Assembly: GCA_907165065.1 (NCBI GenBank)
Contig: OU015543.1
Coordinates: forward strand, 8,373,501-8,437,500
Source of the DNA: Caprimulgus europaeus
Lineage: Eukaryota > Chordata > Aves > Caprimulgiformes > Caprimulgidae
DNA: 64,000 nt
Reading direction: 5' to 3'
Part shown: piece by piece, positions 12,099 to 25,437 of the stretch
Layout of the letters: the number at the start of each line of letters is the position of its first letter
Numbering within the stretch: the first letter of the stretch is position 1
Translations under genes and position numbers: made by a program
The notes under the pieces: generated by a model
What the model was told of the DNA's origin: nothing
Databases searched by the model: none
Seen by the model: the letters and a program-made list of their open reading frames with translations, nothing else

Positions 12099-15000
12099 AA
12101 AGTTTGTTGGGTTTTTTTTTCTTGGATTGACAATAAACAATGCTTCGTAGATGGAAGGAGGCCCAGGCAAGGACCAGGTCCCTGCAGCACTTGCTGTTGT
12201 ACCCACATGGAAGAAAATCAGCTGAGGCCCTGCCCCAGGGAGACCATGACCTCCTCAGCAGCCAGGACCCTAGTGCAAGCAGATAGAGCACAGCCCAGGT
12301 ACAGAAAAGCGGCTCATCTCAGTCAGTGGATTTCAGCCTGGGTAAGCTCTCTCCCTGACAATTTTATTTTACTTGCATCAGGTCATTGCCATCTTCCAGG
12401 GAGGATGGATGAATGTTGCTCCAGGGAACCCCCTTAACGGAGGCTTTCCATGTGCCTTCTTGGACTGCAAAGGCAGCACAGGGCTGTGTGTGCTAGGAGA
12501 AAAGGGGAAGCGTGCCTGAGCTGCTCCCAGCTCCCTGCCATCCCACTTCCACTCCTAGATAAGGCACAATCAGATTTTAATAATCAGAGCACAGATCTCT
12601 AGGTTACACTGATGTTATCTGGGCAATTTAGGGCTTAGGTCTTTTTGGTGTGTTGCATTTGAAACTCAGAAGAGCAGCACAAAACCAAACTGAAGGTAAA
12701 AGATTATTGCAGTTTCTAGAATTCTTCCAGCTTTAGTCATGGAAGGGGATTGTTAGAAACGGACAAAGGGCTGTTTCCCTTAATTTTTTTAAGTGTGAAT
12801 TTTGTCTTGACAGTTTCCTTTCAGAAACAAAAATTGAAAACAAATTGTCCTATGCACAAAACAAAGGGACAGATCCTCAGCTGGAATGGACTGGTATTAC
12901 CAAGTGAATAACACCCACTCACAGGAGAGACTCTGGTTGTTTTAACAAGAGCTGCTGATCCCACTCTGCCCAGACAAGAGCTTCAGCCTCTGGTTTTAGA
13001 TGGCAGCAGCTCGGGCTTTAGGTAGCTTGAAAAAGACAAAGGGCGGCCTTCAGAGCAGCTGAAAACGCACCAGGGCTCCAAGGACTCTGTGCACTGTGCA
13101 GCTCCCAAACCTGGAGCTGACTCCAGGGGCATGAACCAGTGGACACAACAGCAAGAAAATAACCGATACCAACATGGCCCTGAAATGAAATGAGCTGCTT
13201 TGGAGAAGTGCTGGCAAAGCAGGCTTCCAGAAACCACTTACATGTGGGGTTTACTTTCTGAAAAGAGTAATTTTTCTCTCAAAACCAAGATTGGGCTAAT
13301 CACCATCTTGAAAATGATGAGAGGTCCCCAAGAAAATATTAACTGTGCAGTGCAGGAAAACGAATGCATGACTAACTGTGATCCATCTCAGCCCGTCCTG
13401 CCCTCGAGACCGTGGCACAGCACCCGGTGTTTGGGAAATGCCATCAGCCATGAACAAGTTATGAAGAGAAGCAGGCACTGGCTTTGGGTCCTGCCAGCAC
13501 AAACGATGACTCTCATCAGGCTGTCCTTTGTGCAGACCCAAGTGTGCTCCAGAAGTGCCCATGTTAGCAGGGTTCATTAGTCTCTCTCGTCCACAAGAAA
13601 ACAAAAATACACACACCAGGAAAATTCAGGGATTCTCTCACTTTGCCAAGGAACAGATGACATCCCCATTGCTGCTGTCTCTGGCAGCAAGAGCTGCCCA
13701 GCCTCTGCACAGGGCGCTGAGCTCCCTGTCCTCATGGCTCCAGCACAGTCCCCTGGAAGACCCAATGCCCAGGAGGGTGCACTGCACCAGGACCCAAAAG
13801 TGTACAAATACCTGAGCACTAATGGAAGAGCACCCATGCTCCAGGGCTGACAAGGAGTAAGTTTGGCCACGTGCATTTTACATTTCCACTTTCTTTGCCA
13901 TCCTCAGTTTGGAGCATCACTTTTTCTCCCTCCCACCCCCAACATCATCAGAGGACCTGGAAATCCAGAGTTATTTTTAGGAGATGGCATATTTAGGCCC
14001 TGTTAATCTTGACTGGATCCCTTTGAAAATGACAAGGTTGGATAATCAAATACATTATGCAGACTTTCCATGGAGGCTGCTTTGAAAATGAGCCTCCCAC
14101 CACTGAGCAACGTAGAAGCCAATAGTTCAAACAGTAATGTTTGATGCTGCACTGACTTGCCTCATGGTGGTGACCTCACTAGCATTTATATGCAGAGGCC
14201 TTGGAGAACAAGGGAAATCAAAGCAGCTTACCGATTTTAATTATATAAAATAAAACAATTAGTCACCAAAAAAAGTCTCCTAGAGGCTGCTGCATTACAC
14301 CCACCTTGAGTGGCAAGAGACCATTATCTGGCTCAAGCTGGCAAAGAAAAGGATGGCAGTGCTGCCTGGTCAAATCACGCAGCCACATGAGCATATTGGT
14401 AAAATACATCCAGCAGAACTCAGAAGGGAGCTGCTGGTGTGACGACTAATGTATTCAACTGGTTGGCACAAGGAAGGGGACAGGAAGGGAGAACGCTGGG
14501 AGAAAAACACCAGGGAGGAGCTCTGGCTAGAAGGGGCTACATAACTGCAGTAAATTAATCAGAGCATGGCCAGCCAGCCCAATCTGGCCACAGCTGTCCT
14601 ATTAAAGTCTCTTAGCCACCAAAAGAAGGGGGTTGCACATCCAAGATAATGGTTCCTGGCCCGTGCTGACTTTCAAACCATATCAGGATCAGCTGGAAGA
14701 GTCCCAGGCCAAAGCTCTGCCCAGGACCACGCTCAGTACACAGCCATCAGCTATTGAGTTTAGTAGTGCAGCTGTATCCCAAGCGCACGGCTCCCAACAC
14801 AGGGCACAGCAGTGCTGGAGAAACCTGAGCAGGTCTGTAGGTGCACAGCTAGCATGCAGCAGTGCAGAGATGCCTGCCAGGTCCCAGAGGAACGCATTAC
14901 CACAGAGCTGTGAACTTATCACCAACAGGAACAGCAGCCGTGCTGCTGGCATCACCCTGCCAGTGCTGCCTCCAATTCTGAATCTATCTAAACTTTGACC

Positions 15001-15621
15001 AGCAAGTTAAGAGAGAAGCTACCAGCCAGAGGCTGCCCGGCTTGGGCTTTGCTGGAACAGAATCTGGTCTGGCCAGCACTAAGGGAAGCAAAGAGTTATA
15101 GGAAAGCAGCAGGAAATTGCCAAGCAAAAGGGATTTTTAAATCATTTCACTTTAAACAAAACTAAGGCATTACCATAAAGTAAATGGACACACCTTGCTA
15201 CTTACGTGGTTCTGCTAACAAGCCCAGCTTTTCCATAGCTATTCAAATATAATGAGACCCGGGTGCCTAACTAACTCTTTTAAGCTCATTTCCAAACTCC
15301 AGCCAAAAATCACTTTCTGATTCACCACTTTCTCAGGCACACCAGTATTTAGAGAACGCCTGCAGGCTGGTACTGTGCTGTAAAAAGTACATAAGCACAT
15401 GTTTAATTACTCCGTGGACCAGGGATGTGATTAATCATATGCTTAAAGTTAAGCATGTGCTTAAGCATGCTACTGACCTGGAGGTTTTAGTGGGTCTATC
15501 AGGTATTTTGGTGCTCCCCATTTTCCAGTTCTTTGAGGCTCAAAAAGTGGAAGGAATACAAGAACATTCCTGTGGACATACACCCCAAATAATTAACCCA
15601 AAGTCTCATTTCTGACTTCCA

Positions 15622-15651
15622 TTTTTTTTTTTTTTTTTTTTTTAAAAAAAA
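15622..15651. repeat. Poly(T)22 followed by poly(A)8
   Basis: A T-run of 22 directly abuts an A-run of 8, forming a short potential hairpin. No element body with a matching poly(A) end is recognisable on either side. Confidence 0.8.
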
Positions 15652-18600
15652 GACTTCTGTTTTATAAATTACAACTTTCATACCTATTCTCCCCATGTTC
15701 CCACCAATACTGATTATGGGCATTATAGTAGTATGTATATTATCAGAATGTATTAGCCTTAAAACATGAGCTCATTATTATAATTCAAAAGCTTTTAAAA
15801 AGCTTTGGGCTTAGTTTTTACTTTGCCTGAATAGGGCTTCAGGTAAGAACTTACATTAATTTCATTTGCACATTTTAGGGATTAGTTCCCTTATGTCTGA
15901 GCAGTGTACAAAGTCCTAAAATTATGAAGCACATCATTAGAACTATTGCCCCTGCTAGCAGTGGACTTACCACATGGAAGAACTCAAGCATAAAATATGC
16001 ATCAGCTATGGGTGGTCACGTAAATTCACATTTCATTAGCCACAGTGTACATGATCCTGGGGATTTTTTTTTTGACTGCACCTTTCCACCTTTCCAGCAA
16101 AGGCTTATTCCTAGTTGATAATAATTTCAGGAAAGTCAAATTGTATCCACTTATTTTTTTTTTATTTTTTTTTTTTTTAAGACACAACTGTCTCTTTTAT
16201 GACTATGGAAATCCCTGCTCAGGGAGGCCAGATGGACTGTACAAGAGCCAGTTCTCAAGGCAGGCGTGACCTGTGCACACTGCCAGCTGGAGCATCACAG
16301 ACTTGGGGAACACCCACGCCCTAGGTAAAATCATGTAATATTGACAAGCCCAGAGACTTCAACCAGAGGAAAGCACGTGCCAATCAATTTCCAACAACCA
16401 ACCGAGAGCACACAGGATTTGATTGCAAGAGAGGAGGCACATGTCTCTGAAGGAAGCCTTCTTTGAGGAAGAAAACAGATACAATTATTGATAAACATTT
16501 TGTCTGCTCCTCCTAACTAATCCCATCACATGTTGTTTATTGCCAGTACATTCAGGAAAACCACCTATTTTGGCTACCAAGGCACACGCCAGAGAAGAGA
16601 AAAACACAGTCCCCAGTGAGATGGCTGGCTGAGCCCCAGTGCTCTCACTTCTCTCAGCACTAATATGGTGACCTTCAGCTTTTAAACTATGTTGCTTTCT
16701 GCTTAAGATGCTGGTCTTTGGTTGTAAGTTTAAAGGTTTGGGGTTTTGGGGGGGGGGGTGGGGTGGGGTGTACAAAATGCAGTAAAATCTTCCACAGAAA
16801 AATGAAAACTGTATTACTAGAGAACTGAGCTTTAATGCTGTAGGTTTGGGAGAATTTACATTACTTTTTCTCACACTTCAGCATTACTTCACAGTGGTAA
16901 CTCTGAAATGTTTAGAATCTAAAGGGACGAGATTACCAGATACAGATTCAGTGACCACTGGGAACTGGTTTTGGGTCCAACTTTATATATCCAGAAGCTC
17001 CTTAGAACAGTAAAAGTCAGAGGACCACCTCTCCTCATTTGCTGAATGTCACTAATTAAACTAGACAGGATCTGGCAACATGAATTTGAGCTAGTGTCCT
17101 TAAAATCGCAGGTACTTTACAGCTGAAAGAATAGGGTGGAGAAACCCAATTCACTTGCCATATAGATTGAAAGAAAGTCACAGCAACATTCAGAAAAGCT
17201 AAATTGTGTAGGCACACACTGGTGCCTGCCAGCGTTCAGTGCCCGACCACCACAGTGACTTGTTACAGGAGCAGCTTCATACCTACAAGTTTTAGACCTC
17301 TGATACCAAAGCCATCAAGCCCTCAAGTGTGGAACCAGCCCCGTGAGACACACTGACCCTGGAGCCATTTCCTTCTTCCCTCTGCCTTGAGAGAGCGTAG
17401 ACCAAGGACACACTTTTTGGACAGATTAAATTAATTTAACTCCAGCGTAGGTAAATTAGGAACCATTTTGCTGGATACTTATAATGAGATACTTTAATGA
17501 GAATGAGGTGGTGTCAAAGCTCTACCAGTACCCAGGTTCATGACTGCTATTCGATACTGCATGGAGTGTACAAGAAATGCTTGGGAAAGGGGGACATGCT
17601 ATCCCTTTAAAATACTGTTAATGAACAAGAGACCTTGCTCCTACCCCTGCTGTGTTTAGTAAGATTTCAGTTCACCAGAGCTGGACTCGGAGTACTTTCT
17701 GTAGGCATACTCAAGTATTTTTCCTTCAGCCCTGACAGACTTATGGACATTATAGACTGTAAGCAGGAGGCACAGCACCAGCTGGCAAAAATATGCTGAG
17801 TGTGGAAACCTGGTGCCTTTTCTGCTCACTGCTTGGTGCTCTTTTTCATTTGACTTCAGGTCAGCCACCATAATCAATGTACTCCTTTTCGCATTTATTT
17901 TCAGCTCTTTTCCTTCCTGGCTGTCCGGTAATAGCTCAGCAGTGCTGCTTACACTCAAAGCCGTGCCTGGAATAGTGAAGTGGTAGCAAATTTCATTAAA
18001 AAAAAAAAAAGAAAAAGTTATGTGGCCATATCTTTAGTTGCTGTGGAAATCATTCTGGCAGGAGATTATTTCTAGAAGCTGCACTGGGATGTACTACATT
18101 TATTTCACTTGGACTAACGTGTTTCCTTCTGGGTGTGGATTTACTCAAGGGGGAAAGAAGAGAGAAGAGCTCAGTGACCATGTCCATCCTGTTCATCTCC
18201 TGTACACCACACAGCCCACATGCGAGAGGCACAGGCAGCCCTCGTGCAAATCCTCCCTCCTCTGCAAGATCCTGGCTGCACAAGCTGGGTCTCTAAAAAA
18301 ATACTCCCTATGTGTGTCGCCCATCAGGTCAGGACTTCAGGGGGAATAAATCAGTGCAACTCCACTGCAATTAACACTCAGGGCCATTTACACCAACTTA
18401 CAGCACAGCCCACTGTGCTTTGCAGCACCTTCATTATATGTATTTTTAAGCACTTAAACCTGCGCTTGCTGCCTGCAAGCAACTGATCATAATTCAGCAC
18501 TAATGTAACAAGGGTAGCTAACTACTTATAAAATATTTCCGTTTGGAAAATGCACTTCAAAGTTAGAACGAGTGTGAAAGTTACATAGTTTCCAAATATT

Positions 18601-21600
18601 TGTGAACATACCACTCTAAAACATAGAAGTGCTCATGGCTGTTCATCCAAAAACATGAGCAGTCACCAAAATTAGAGTGCGGGACAAATCCTTAGCTGGT
18701 GCAGATCAGGACATCTCCGCTGGATTACAGGAGATGTTTTGTTTAGCAATGGGCACACTTGCTGTTTCTTCAGAGAGCTGTGCACTCACTGTGATGCAGG
18801 CAAACTCCAAGCTCAACTCATATTTTAAGATTAAGCTCCTATCAGATCTTTTGAAATGAAACTACAGTTTGTGTTCTCTTTGAGGGCAATAGTACCTTAA
18901 AAGACATCCAAAACTTTATGTAAATAGTGTTACATAAAACCTTAAACTGGCTCATAAGCATTTTCCCTACTCTGGATTTATTACATTTTTATTTGGGGCA
19001 TGTGAAACAACTCGCTACACAAGTGCAGTTACTCACATGGGGCTGGGCTAGGCAGGGAAAGAGTTCACTCCGGTGGAAATTCTAAAGTGAGAAGCTTATT
19101 ACTACATTTGCAAAGATGTCTGCAGAGAAATACTGACAAAAATATTTCATTGTGTCTCACAATGGCCTTTATAGCCATTGATACAGAAATTAAATAAAGT
19201 CCTGGAAGGAGGCTAGAGATAGTATTAGTTTTAAAGGCTGAATGCATGCAGAACCTCCAACTGCATATAGCATCAATGTAATAAATGTGTGTGAATGTTC
19301 TCATTCAGGCTATAATTTATTCCCCAAGGAGATGCAAAACTAGCTCAAATATGCTACATGCGAACCAAACCCTTACAATGAAGCCAGTGCAGTATGTGAA
19401 TCCTGCAGCTCAATTTAGGCTGAGACTTGGAGTAACATCATTCTAATCTCAGCATAGCACTTTGAGTTGCAGCTAACAAACATTTTGAAATGATTCACTG
19501 AAGTCTGCTCCTTTGTTAAAACCTATTTTGGATGAGGTGTTGGAAGCTCTTTACTAACTCAGATTTAAGAAATTCAGCTTCAGTTACTCAGTTGAATTCC
19601 ACTGTTCAGAGCAATTGTTTAAAAAAAATAATTGGGTTTTAAAAATGTAAATTCAAGCTGATTTTGGAGTGTATATGACAGCTCACGTGAAACAGACACT
19701 TTTAATATACTGAAAGCAATATGTAAAATACTATTAACTGTACTGCTGAATAATCCACAACACTGAAAAAAACCTGGATACTGTAAATACCTGATTTTTT
19801 TCACAAATTACATTATTTGTTTGGTTTTATGGTCCAAGGTAAATTAAAATGGGCTAGCTCAGCTGAGCTCCTGGCCCCAGTGTAAACTGTCCTACCAGTC
19901 ACTGCAGCCTGGAAAGTCCCAGGTCTCAGAATTAGCTGATGTTTTACACAAGAGATCATAAAGAAAATCACGATTCCTGACAAAGTCTCCGTATTTCACT
20001 CCATAAATTCTTAATTCATTTTCCAGCATTTGTAGGTTGCTGCTAGCTCCATCCTCTAAGTATCAGCCATTGCTGCTGCTCTTAAAGAAAATTCCATTTT
20101 GGGGAAATGTGATATTATTCCAGATGTTTCAGCATACAGCAATTCTGCCTAACCCAACCTGATCTTCACTCTGTAATGAAGCTGAGCGTTACACAGCTTC
20201 TGGAATTTATTCCTTAAACTACTGCACTTGCATATTTGAATTTAACCCTATTGACAGCATCGCATTCAAAAGCCCTGTACTTTGTAAAACAGAGCCACTC
20301 CTAAAGATTTTTTTCCATTTTTTTCTAAAAACATAAAACCCTGACTAATTTTAGCAGGCCTTTGGGTCACTCGTAGATTAGTTCCTACAGGCTGCTGATT
20401 GAATTAAATTTAAGTGTTTTAAATTGTGTTCCTTGCCATGTTTTAAAAGTTAGCAAGCAAAGAGATCTTGCTGAATTCAATCTGCTTTCAAATGGTATAG
20501 TTTGAGGAAATTCCATACTTAGAACTGCAAAAAAAAAAGTAAAGTGCATTTAGAGAGATTCAAAACAGCTGTAAGAACTGGTATGTCACTATTTCATTTA
20601 ATCAAGATTTCACCAGGAAAGGAAAAGTCTCTGCCCTACCTCCAGCTGTACAGGACTGACCCCTTCGCCAGATCGGACAGGTCAGGGTAATGTTTGCTCC
20701 TCAAAATAACGCCCAAAGCAGCGTGCATTCCTCTGGGGTCTGTCATCTGCACTGCAACTATCCCAGTGCAGCACTGTAACTGCCTGAGCAAGACTCCAAA
20801 GCCTTCGTCAGATGGGACACTTTGTAGTTAAAACAATAATAATGAATGAGAACACTAGCAGGCACCATCTAGGAGTCAAAACTCCGGTCCCAGACCTGTA
20901 AATGGTGTCACTAACAAATCTGTATTGGGAAAATACTCAAATCCTGCATGATGCCATGGAATGTGGGCACATCATACACCCACGTGGACATTCAGAACAC
21001 CATGAAGGACTTTCTGCCAAAGGAGAGGAAGAACAAAAGGCCCGTTGCCTGCTGCCACAGAAGGGAAAAAAACAAGAGTCTAACTCCCCTAAACTGATCG
21101 GCGACTGAGATCCAAACAAAATCCAAGAAGTCTATACAAAACCAAATCTATCAAGCAATGTCTTGGAAATATTTTGATTATTCAGTGCTAAAGAAATATG
21201 CCATGGATCCAGAGTCCATCAGTTCAGCAGGGAAGAGGAAGCCGTCTCCGGACCAGCATCACCTCTGGCTCATTTCCTTCAGTCTGCAGCCACACGATTC
21301 CTTTTCCACACTGTTGCTGGCTCACACTAAGGTTCACACGGATGCACAGATTGGCAATGGGATGTGAAAGACCTATTCTGCTCTCAGCAAGGAAGGGATT
21401 CCCTACCCCAGCATCGGACACTCCCCTCTTTGGGATCCTAGCAGTCGTAATCCCCCTGTTAGTACCTCCACGTGCACACACACCCTTCTCAGTCACTCCC
21501 TCAAAGCAAGTGAACCCCAGCAGAAAGCAGAAACCCCCCTGCCAAGCAAAGATCATACTGTGCCTTGTGAAAGCCACACAGATGCCACCAATATTTCTGA

Positions 21601-24454
21601 TTTTACAAGGATGTCACTCAGGCTTCAGGAAGGGGCTGAAGCCTGAGAGGGGTGTCCCCACCTGTGGTGGGCCAGCACCAGCCACCCTGCAGCCTCTTCT
21701 AGCCTCCCCTCCCTCCTCCTCTCCCCTCTGGGATCCATCACTTTCAGATCCCCAGGAAGGGAAGTGAAGGATCGGCAGGAGCTGGAAGGATTTTCTCAAG
21801 CAGGCCAGCAGTGGGAAGGGAAAAGCACATCTTCTTCCATGTCTGGTTTTCCTCTCTGTACCCGCAATGGGAGCTGGCACAGCACACCTCAAGCTCAGGT
21901 TTGCCATCTGCAGATGGGGCCAAGAGTGGAGGGGAAAGCGTCTGCAAGCTGGGTGCACACTGGATGCTTCACTCGTACAAAATCCAGTCCTCACTAAGGG
22001 TGCAAGGCTCTAACACAAGCCTGTCCAGGCTTCTCTGAAAGGTCTGTGCCAAACAACAGAGACGATGCAAGGCACAGTCTGAATCTAATCTGCCCCTGAT
22101 TACATATATTTGTAACCCAGACACTGCAGATTTGCTACACTCTGTGCTCTCCTGCAACTTAAAATACAGCCCTGGCTTGAAGGTCTCCATTTGCAAATAT
22201 AGAGGAACAGCAGCTCCTAAATTGCAGGCAAACATTTGACTTCACTCAGTGCAATTCAAAGAATATCCTGCACGAACCCCACCCTTCTGCCCAACAACTC
22301 AAGCCCTTAATGCCTAGATAGTTTTCTTTCAGGCCTTATCACAGCTAAAATATAGCCTTTTTCTTTTTTGTTGAAGGAATAGAACCTGCCAAATATTTAC
22401 CAAGTCTTTCAGAAGGCTGAAAATGTCACTCCTACAGTGTAATAAACTTCCCCGGAAAGGCCCTGATAAATAGAGAGCCTCGCTGCACTGCCCAGAACTA
22501 GTTTAGTGTGGCCTAAGTATTGCCAAGTCAGACTGACGAAGAAAGCATATTTGTACACACAGAAAGATTAGCAAGAGAGGCATAAAGTTTAGAAATGAAA
22601 ATAAAACAAAGCCTCATTATTAACCGGAGAGAGGGGAATAACTGAATCTGCATCCCAGAGAGCAAAGGACATTATGAAAGCTTCAGAGCTAAAACAGCAA
22701 TTTAAGAGCTTGTCCACAACTTGCAGCAGAAGCTTGAACCATCTCTTTAGCATTTGGAAAGTGCTAAACCATGGCCTAGCCCCCTCCAGCCTTCAGAGCA
22801 ATATTATTTAAAAATAAAATATTTTTACTTTGTAATTTGACCCACAAAAAGTCATTTGGGGCATGAGGGAATGTTCCCTTCCAGCCTGAACTTTAATTCA
22901 GAGAGAATGTTTAAACTGCACAGTGTAAAACAGATGCTGAGAAACCCATCTGCATGGCACTGTATGTTCTTTGGGGCACAAACAGAAGTTGGAAAGTGCC
23001 TGTCAATGTGGCGTATGCAGCTATAATCTAAATAATCACTAATAATGTAGATGAATAGAGAAAAAAATACATTCCTAGTATCAGCAAGTCTGTCAACAGA
23101 GTTCTAGCAGCTATAAACAACTACATCCATGCTAGCTCAAACAGATGAATGTTGCTTGAAAAAATGTGTCCTTTCACCTTGGCAAATGCCATTAAGGAAA
23201 AAAAAAAAAGTTTTCTAAAAGTGACTAGGAAGTTGGAAGCTCAAATGAACACATTTAACAAGTCCTGATAACCATAAAATGCTGAGCACTCACTCCCTAC
23301 AGAAGCCAGACTCCAACTGGATCTTGAATGATGCACTCATATCAAAAGATAGTTAAAAAAATTATTCTATAGAGTGCTCCAAAATAGGGTTTTGGGGCAA
23401 CAAAACTTGCCAAAGTTACTTAAAGGCAGGAAGAAACCAATTATTGCTGGGGAAAAAAAAAAAATCCAGATTATGTTAAACCTGGCAAAAGCTAAACCCA
23501 GCAGTTTACTCAGCTTTACAAAGCAAACCACAATTAAGAAAATCTACAAAAGGGAAAACTTCAGTTTAGCCTACCAGCTACTCCAAAAGCCTGAACAGCA
23601 ACACAAACAACCTCAACAAAAATCACTACTTGCCAGTGATACCCAAGAAGCTGTACAAGAAGTTGGAAGGATCATGCTAAAGCAGCACAGAAACCTACTT
23701 CCCGTTCCCCCATTTCACACCATCAGGTTTTAATGTTAATGATACAGCTCTGCGTCCTTAAAGTATTTTTACACTATGCTCGTCTTCTTGTAGCTCTGTC
23801 TTGTTCCAGGGCGGATGATTAGAATCAGATTTCTGTGATTTCACTGCAGACTAATTTCGTTAAGAGCTACAGGGAGGAGAGGGCTGCAAATAGGCCGGCA
23901 GAACCGTCTCTAATGGCGTTCTCTCCAAAAAGGGTAACAGTGGTTTTGCCTTTACCCTTCACTTTCACGTGCTTTTCCTTTTTGCGGCTGCTAGACAGAG
24001 TTCTTTGGAAAAATGGGCACGTGGGGAAAAGAAACGTGCAAAAAATTTTCCTTTAAATTTTGGCTTCAAAGAAAGCTCCCAAGCAGTACTTATGAATAGT
24101 TTTATAAAGAGAACAGGCCCAAGGCAGACCCGACTGAGCCTGCTGTCCCCAAAGTCAAACAGGCAACAGAGGGACTGCACACAGGAAATAATTCTGATAT
24201 ATCAAGGTCTGTATGACCTGACTCATGTCAGAGGAATAGCTATTAATATACATTTTAGTGTGCTGCACACAAGTGTCTGGATATAGAAGGCTGAAGAAGA
24301 AAAAAGTATGTAGAGGTCTGCAAAACCATTTGCAAATTTTTCCTAATTGTAAAACACTAAATATTGTTATTTTTATGAGCAAATTCTACAGAATATAGCA
24401 TTGAAAATAGGGTTTGTGTAGAAAAATCTCATGGGATGAGAGCATAAAAGTCGT

Positions 24455-24500
24455 GCAGAGTGTGTATATGCCTGTGTGCAGAGTGTGTATATGCCTGTGT
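24455..24500. repeat. 23-bp direct tandem duplication
   Basis: The unit GCAGAGTGTGTATATGCCTG plus TGT occurs twice without mismatch at 24455-24477 and 24478-24500, followed by a CA-rich stretch. Confidence 0.85.
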
Positions 24501-24860
24501 ACACACATGTGGAATGTAGACTCCTTCAATGCTACATTAGAGAGAGAATTCAATTTTAAGTGGCTCAGAAACACATGGGAAGATTTTAATTTTCCATGTG
24601 CTTTTATAGACCTTAGCCATGAGAATACTGTTGAATACAACTCTATATAAGCAAGCAGTAATATACACACACAGAGTTGTGTATATACTGTGCCCAAAGA
24701 AGGAGCACAAACCAGTGTCTCCAGAGGTGCAGCACACGGAATGGAAATCACAGACAAAAATAATAAGAAAGATTGGAAGGGTGGGGATGTAAAAGCACTT
24801 AGGTGAATAAGAGGAGAATCACCGGGAGCCAGGCCACTTGGTGTGCATGTGACTAGATTT

Positions 24861-24864
<4 letters not shown>

Positions 24865-24890
<26 letters not shown>
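24865..24890. repeat. Poly(A) tract, 26 nt
   Basis: A pure A-run of 26 on the plus strand at the left boundary of the mir-193a CpG island. It is preceded by GATTTATTT and no retroposed gene body is seen to its left. It appears to be a simple microsatellite. Confidence 0.85.
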
Positions 24891-24892
<2 letters not shown>

Positions 24893-25355
24893 AACCAGCT
24901 GTGTTTTCTGAAAGCGAAAACGGTGAGAAGGATGCACACGGCCTCGCAGGAGCGAAACGCGGGCGCTCGCTCCTCGCTGGGGCCGGGCCTGGGCTCGGGC
25001 TCCTGCGAGCCGGCAACGCCCGGGCACGTCGGGGCCGGGGCAGCAGCCGGTTGGCCGCCAGCACCGGCGAGAGGCGCAGGGTTCGGGGCCTGTGAGGTGA
25101 AGGGAAACAAAATGCACTTACGGTTCGTGGAGAACCAGCTCCGTCCTCTCCCCGCGGCACCCGCTGGCCCCAGCCGGGAAGCGGCGGCCCCGGGGAGTCT
25201 GGCAACAGCCAGCCGAGCAGCGGCGGCCCCGGGCTCGGCCCCGGGCTATCCGGCAAGGACTGCCCGCAACGGCCGCGGTGCTGGACCGGGTCCCCGCGTC
25301 CCGGCGGGAGCGGCCCTAGGCAGCTCCATCTTCGCCCGCGGAGAGCGCGGCAGGT

Positions 25356-25437
25356 CCTGAGAGCCGAGAACTGGGACTTTGTAGGCCAGTTGAAGCCAAA
25401 CCTCTCATCTCGCCCGCAAAGACCCAGCCCTCAGCTC
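25356..25437 (-). ncRNA. MIR193A: mir-193a precursor hairpin
   Basis: On the minus strand the 5' arm 25426-25405 reads TGGGTCTTTGCGGGCGAGAT followed by GA (miR-193a-5p). The 3' arm 25391-25370 reads AACTGGCCTACAAAGTCCCA followed by GT (miR-193a-3p). The loop is GAGGTTTGGCTTC. The flanking stem pairs GAGCTGAGGGC with GTTCTCGGCTCTC, close to the mammalian precursor. It lies in a CpG island, as the mammalian gene does, which in mammals makes it subject to promoter methylation. The paired mir-365 is downstream on the same strand. Confidence 0.96.

Larger units (their letters stand above)
10191..24899 (-). other. Interval between mir-365 and mir-193a, presumed primary-transcript body
   Basis: There is no supported protein exon in 14.7 kb. 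The interval holds short tandem repeats at 12062 and 24455, a G-rich run at 16740-16768, a poly(T)/poly(A) junction at 15622 and two fragments of an old interspersed repeat near 15421 and 18345. Open frames of 100-200 codons (for example at 10183-10785 and 21198-21767, plus strand) show no domain, no consistent codon use and no splice context. Confidence 0.5.

Noticed and set aside
21198..21767. 189-codon plus-strand open frame
   Set aside because: Composition-driven Pro/Ser frame with overlapping frames on both strands. No recognisable feature.
24865..24890. A26 run as the tail of a processed pseudogene
   Set aside because: No open frame, AATAAA at the proper distance or gene-like body precedes it, and no target-site duplication was seen.
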